A stretch of DNA of 7,433 nucleotides from Solirubrobacteraceae bacterium (GTDB taxonomy: Bacteria > Actinomycetota > Thermoleophilia > Solirubrobacterales > Solirubrobacteraceae), in contig JASLHP010000007.1 in the NCBI GenBank assembly GCA_030149625.1, positions 1-7,433 on the forward strand. Reading direction: 5' to 3'. Of the stretch, positions 4,682-7,433 are shown one piece after another. The position numbers and the translations under genes were made by a program. Numbering within the stretch: the first letter of the stretch is position 1; each line of letters opens with the position of its first letter. The notes beneath the pieces were generated by a model. It saw only the letters and a program-made list of their open reading frames with translations. It did not search any database and had not been told where the DNA came from.

Positions 4682-6136
4682 GCCCTTGGCGCGGATGTCC
4701 GCAAGCTGCTCGTCGATCCAGTCGCCGGGGTCGCGCGAGGTCACGATCTGGGTCAGCCCCGCGGCCCGTTGGCCGCGCTCGCGGGGGTTCATCGTGAGCG
4801 CCGCGTAGATCGAGTTCGCGAGCTCCTGGATGTCGAATGGGTTGACCGACAACGCGTACTCGCCGAGCTCCTCATGGGCGCCGGTGTTCTCCGAGAGGAT
4901 CGAGACGCCCTCGTGCTCGTTGACGATCGGCCCCTCCTTGGCAACCAAGTTCATGCCGTCGAACATCGCGTTCACGAGCAGTACGTCGTAGTGCTTGTAG
5001 GCCGCCATCGCCTCCTCCAGATCGTCGCGCAGCTTCAGCTGGATCGGCATCCAGTCGGGCGTGCCGTGACGGTGGTTGACGACCGCCACGAGCGCCTCGA
5101 TGCGCTCCAGGTACTCCGCGTACTGCGGCACGTCGGTTCGCGACGGCATCAGCTGTGCGATGAACGTGACCCGCTCGGTGAACTCCGGGTGCTCCTCCAG
5201 GAACAGGTCGAACGCGGAGAACCCGCGCAGCACGTTCTTGCTCAAGTCTGCCCGGTCCACTCTCAAGATCAAGAAGTCCCTGCGCCGGCGCAGGAGTTGC
5301 CCCTCGAACTCGCGCACGCGTGGGCTCTGCGCGATCTGGCGTGTCGCGCGGTGATCGATCGGCAGCGGATACGCTCGCACCCACACCTCGCGCTCGCCCG
5401 TGCGCACGAGCCCGCGCTCGAAGTCGACCTCGAGGTCCATCAGGTCACGGCAGCACTGCAGGAAGTTGTGCCGGTAAGAGCGTGTGTGGAAACCGATGAT
5501 GTCGTTGGCCAGCAAGCCCGTGAAGATCTCCTCGCGGATCCTCATCGGCAACACGCGCCACGCGTCTGGTTGAGTCCAGGGGATGTGGATGAAGTGGTGC
5601 AGGAACACATCCGGGCGCGCACGGCGAACGAGGTCGGGCAGCGTGTAGAGGTGATAGTCGTGGACCATCACGATCGGCTCGCTCGTCCCCTCCAGCTGTT
5701 CGACGACAGCGCGCGCGAGGTCTTCGTTGACGACGTTGTAGCCGAACTCGAATGCTTCGATCTCCTCACGGCGAATGTCCGGCGCATTCGACAGGTCCCA
5801 GAGGTAATGCTGGATGAACCACAGCATCGGGTTGGCGAACACGTTGTAGAAGCGGTCGTAAGCCTCGGGATCGCTGACCACTAGACGCACCTGGTACTCG
5901 CCGCCGGCCGGCGAGCGCACCGGGAACGCGCGTCCGCCGTGCTCGCGCGAGACCGCCGCGTCATGCTCGTTCATCGCGGAGGCGATCCAGATCGCTTCGC
6001 GGTGCGACGCGAGACCCGTCAAGGCGGTCACGAGCCCGCCGGAGCCGCGCTGCACCTCGCCGCGGGCTTGGAACGTGACCGGCCCGCGGTTGCTCACCAG
6101 CACGAGCGCGGGGCGCTGTGCCGGCTCGTCGGTCAT
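4670..6136 (-). CDS. otsA: GT20 glycosyltransferase, trehalose-6-phosphate synthase-like
   Basis: This 488-residue cytosolic enzyme likely joins NDP-glucose and glucose-6-phosphate to give trehalose-6-phosphate. Family landmarks by position: S15-N-R17-G-P-V, G33-G-L-V-T-A-L39, W50, the Y97-N region ending in LW106, H159-D160-Y-H162, H184-I-P, the basic pair R295 and K300 (matching OtsA R262 and K267), and D393-G-M-N-L-V-A-K-E401 (matching D361 and E369). Catalytic and phosphate-binding positions therefore look intact. Unlike typical OtsA it has SNRGPV, RADLSKN where RLDYSKG is usual, HIPWTQP for HIPFPS, and SENTGAHEEL for the usual SxFAGA motif. A related activity such as a VldE-like or glucosylglycerol-phosphate-type reaction should be kept in mind. 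The ATG overlaps the TreT-like stop (ATGA, 6136-6133), so translation is probably coupled. No phosphatase partner is visible. Confidence 0.85.
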   Translation of the reverse strand: MTDEPAQRPALVLVSNRGPVTFQARGEVQRGSGGLVTALTGLASHREAIWIASAMNEHDAAVSREHGGRAFPVRSPAGGEYQVRLVVSDPEAYDRFYNVFANPMLWFIQHYLWDLSNAPDIRREEIEAFEFGYNVVNEDLARAVVEQLEGTSEPIVMVHDYHLYTLPDLVRRARPDVFLHHFIHIPWTQPDAWRVLPMRIREEIFTGLLANDIIGFHTRSYRHNFLQCCRDLMDLEVDFERGLVRTGEREVWVRAYPLPIDHRATRQIAQSPRVREFEGQLLRRRRDFLILRVDRADLSKNVLRGFSAFDLFLEEHPEFTERVTFIAQLMPSRTDVPQYAEYLERIEALVAVVNHRHGTPDWMPIQLKLRDDLEEAMAAYKHYDVLLVNAMFDGMNLVAKEGPIVNEHEGVSILSENTGAHEELGEYALSVNPFDIQELANSIYAALTMNPRERGQRAAGLTQIVTSRDPGDWIDEQLADIRAKGAAR

Positions 6137-7368
6137 GCCTCGCGCAGCTCGTTGAAGATCTTCAGATAGTCACGCAGATAGCGCGGCGTGAGGAAGTGCT
6201 GGCGCACGTGCTCCTTGCCGCGCCGGCCCAGCACGCGGCCGAGCTCGGGATCGCGCAGGAACTCCATCGTGCGCTGGGCGCACTCCTCGACGCTGGACAC
6301 CAGATAGCCGGTGGTGCCGTCCTCGATCTGCAGCGGAATCCCGCCGACGTCGCCGCCGACGAACGGACGCGCCTTCCAGATCGCCTCAGAGACGGTCAGC
6401 CCGAAGCCCTCGCGCGTGGACTTCTGGATCAGCACGTCGGCATGCGACTGGAACGCGTTGACCTCGATCGCGCCGACGTTGTTGAAGTTGTTGAGGATGT
6501 GTATGTCGGGGTCGCCGTCCGCGTGCGCGATCGTCGAGTTGAAGAAGTCCCAGCCCTCGGGGTCGTCGCTGGCCATCGAGCCGACGAGCGCGAGCTGCAC
6601 GTCCGGCATCGACTCCTTGATGATGCGGTAGGCGTCGATCACGCCCAGTGGGTCCTTCCACGGGTCGAAGCGGGAGACCTGGCAGATCAGCGGGCGGTCG
6701 ACGTCGATCCCGAACTGTCCGCACACGAACGCGCCGTCCTCGGGCGACAGCGCCATGTTCTTGGGCGTCAACGGGTCGATCGCGGGGGGCACGACGTTGA
6801 CTTGGCCGCTCATCCCCTCGGGTACGTACTCGCGCATGTGGAACAGCGACTGCGGATACTCCTGGATGTAGGGGAGCAGCTGGCCGATCGTGTCCGGGTT
6901 TGGGGTCGACACGTCGATGTGGCAACGCCATACCCAGCCCTTCGCCTTCTCGGGCACCAACTTGCACAGCGCCGCCGGCTGCGGATCGTGCACGAGGCAG
7001 ACGTCCCAGCCGCCGGTCAGCTCGCGCGCGTTGATCTCGTTGTACTTGCGCCAAGTCGCCCATTGCTCTTCGTCGAGGTCCTGGGGCGCACCCTGCAGTG
7101 CGTTGTGCATCAGCTTGGTCGCGTTGAAGAACTCTTCGCGACCGTAGATCACGTGCCACTCGCAGTCCAGGCCGACGTCGCGCATCAGCGGCACGAGCGT
7201 GTACAGAATCTCCGAGACGCCGCCGCCGAACGCGGTCGCGGAGACGTGCACCACGCGCTGGCCCTGCAGCGGCTCGGCCAGCTCCCGGATTTCGGCGATC
7301 AGCTCGCGGCCGCAGATGTGCGTGTAATCGTTGAGCGTCTTGTGGGCGACGGCGACGGGCTGCAGCAC
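6133..7368 (-). CDS. treT: GT4 glycosyltransferase, TreT-like trehalose synthase
   Basis: This 411-residue GT-B enzyme resembles trehalose glycosyltransferring synthase TreT, which makes trehalose from NDP-glucose and glucose in one step. The N-terminal half has the TreT hallmark A46-F-G-G-G-V-S-E-I-L55, EFFNATK.MHNALQG (79-93), H127-D-P-Q-P and CHID (149-152). The C-terminal half has the GT4 features R233-F-D-P-W-K238-D-P (phosphate-contacting R and K) and the E320-G-F-G-L-T-V-S-E328 motif, then VGGDVGGIPLQIEDGTTGYLV. Length matches TreT (about 410). The start is GTG at 7368-7366; an in-frame TAG lies 18 bases upstream and no better start falls before the conserved region. Its Shine-Dalgarno is weak. 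It overlaps the GT20 gene by four bases, so both likely serve trehalose or a related sugar. Trehalose phosphorylase is a related alternative; direct TreT activity is an inference. Confidence 0.87.
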   Translation of the reverse strand: MLQPVAVAHKTLNDYTHICGRELIAEIRELAEPLQGQRVVHVSATAFGGGVSEILYTLVPLMRDVGLDCEWHVIYGREEFFNATKLMHNALQGAPQDLDEEQWATWRKYNEINARELTGGWDVCLVHDPQPAALCKLVPEKAKGWVWRCHIDVSTPNPDTIGQLLPYIQEYPQSLFHMREYVPEGMSGQVNVVPPAIDPLTPKNMALSPEDGAFVCGQFGIDVDRPLICQVSRFDPWKDPLGVIDAYRIIKESMPDVQLALVGSMASDDPEGWDFFNSTIAHADGDPDIHILNNFNNVGAIEVNAFQSHADVLIQKSTREGFGLTVSEAIWKARPFVGGDVGGIPLQIEDGTTGYLVSSVEECAQRTMEFLRDPELGRVLGRRGKEHVRQHFLTPRYLRDYLKIFNELREA

Positions 7369-7433
7369 GCGCCGGCACGATACCTAACGCGGCGCCTGGA
7401 CCCGGGGAAGGCGGCTTTCCGCAATCTGCGTTC

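Noticed and set aside
4769..5884. Long plus-strand open frame of 371 codons opposite the otsA-like gene
   Set aside because: It is antisense to a gene with clear conserved motifs. Its translation is rich in Val, Leu, Arg, His and Asp, as expected of the complementary frame of high-GC coding DNA, and shows no recognisable domain.
6386..7378. Minus-strand 330-codon open frame overlapping the TreT-like gene
   Set aside because: It is in a different frame from the well-conserved GT4 protein and its Arg/Ala-rich translation has no GT motifs.
7406..7420. Imperfect palindrome GGAAGGCGGCTTTCC upstream of the treT-like gene
   Set aside because: It has one mismatch and a one-base centre, so it cannot form a hairpin of that length. 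No known operator fits and only 65 bases of upstream sequence are available.

Overview
The window is high-GC, and every convincing gene lies on the minus strand. Read in the direction of transcription (right to left) the order is treT-like glycosyltransferase, otsA-like GT20 enzyme, rpsF (bS6), a membrane fatty-acid 2-hydroxylase-like enzyme, ssb, rpsR (bS18), rplI (bL9), dnaB, and the 5' part of a DnaC-like AAA+ ATPase that runs to the left edge. GC richness, GTG starts, the conserved rpsF-ssb-rpsR-rplI-dnaB order and a DnaC-like gene after dnaB suggest an actinobacterium, most likely of the Thermoleophilia (Solirubrobacterales-like). That placement is an inference from gene content and protein style, not a phylogenetic test.

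Right part (4670-7368): two trehalose-type glycosyltransferases overlap by four bases (ATGA). The first resembles TreT (GT4, NDP-glucose + glucose to trehalose). The second resembles trehalose-6-phosphate synthase (GT20). No trehalose-6-phosphate phosphatase is visible. The pair probably supplies compatible solute and is separated from rpsF by 70 bases that hold a GC-rich near-palindrome and a good -10 box (TATACT).

Middle part (1969-4599): this is the classic ribosomal/single-strand-binding cluster, with one intruder. A diiron fatty-acid hydroxylase gene in the same orientation sits between rpsF and ssb. It has its own AT-rich -10-like pocket upstream, and ssb has its own promoter candidate and a leader hairpin. 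rpsR and rplI are eight bases apart.

Left part (1-1753): dnaB follows a 215-base intergenic stretch with a near-perfect LexA/SOS-box-like dyad (CGAACAGATGTTCG, 1839-1852) and a -10 candidate only ten bases from the start codon. The DnaC-like ATPase gene overlaps the dnaB stop by ATGA and is probably a helicase-loading or helicase-partner protein. It is cut short by a perfect 30-base inverted repeat with a 5-base loop at positions 1-65. This is best explained as a fold-back chimera at a contig end rather than biology.

I found no tRNA, rRNA, CRISPR array, insertion sequence or prophage gene. No intergenic stretch exceeds 300 bases.
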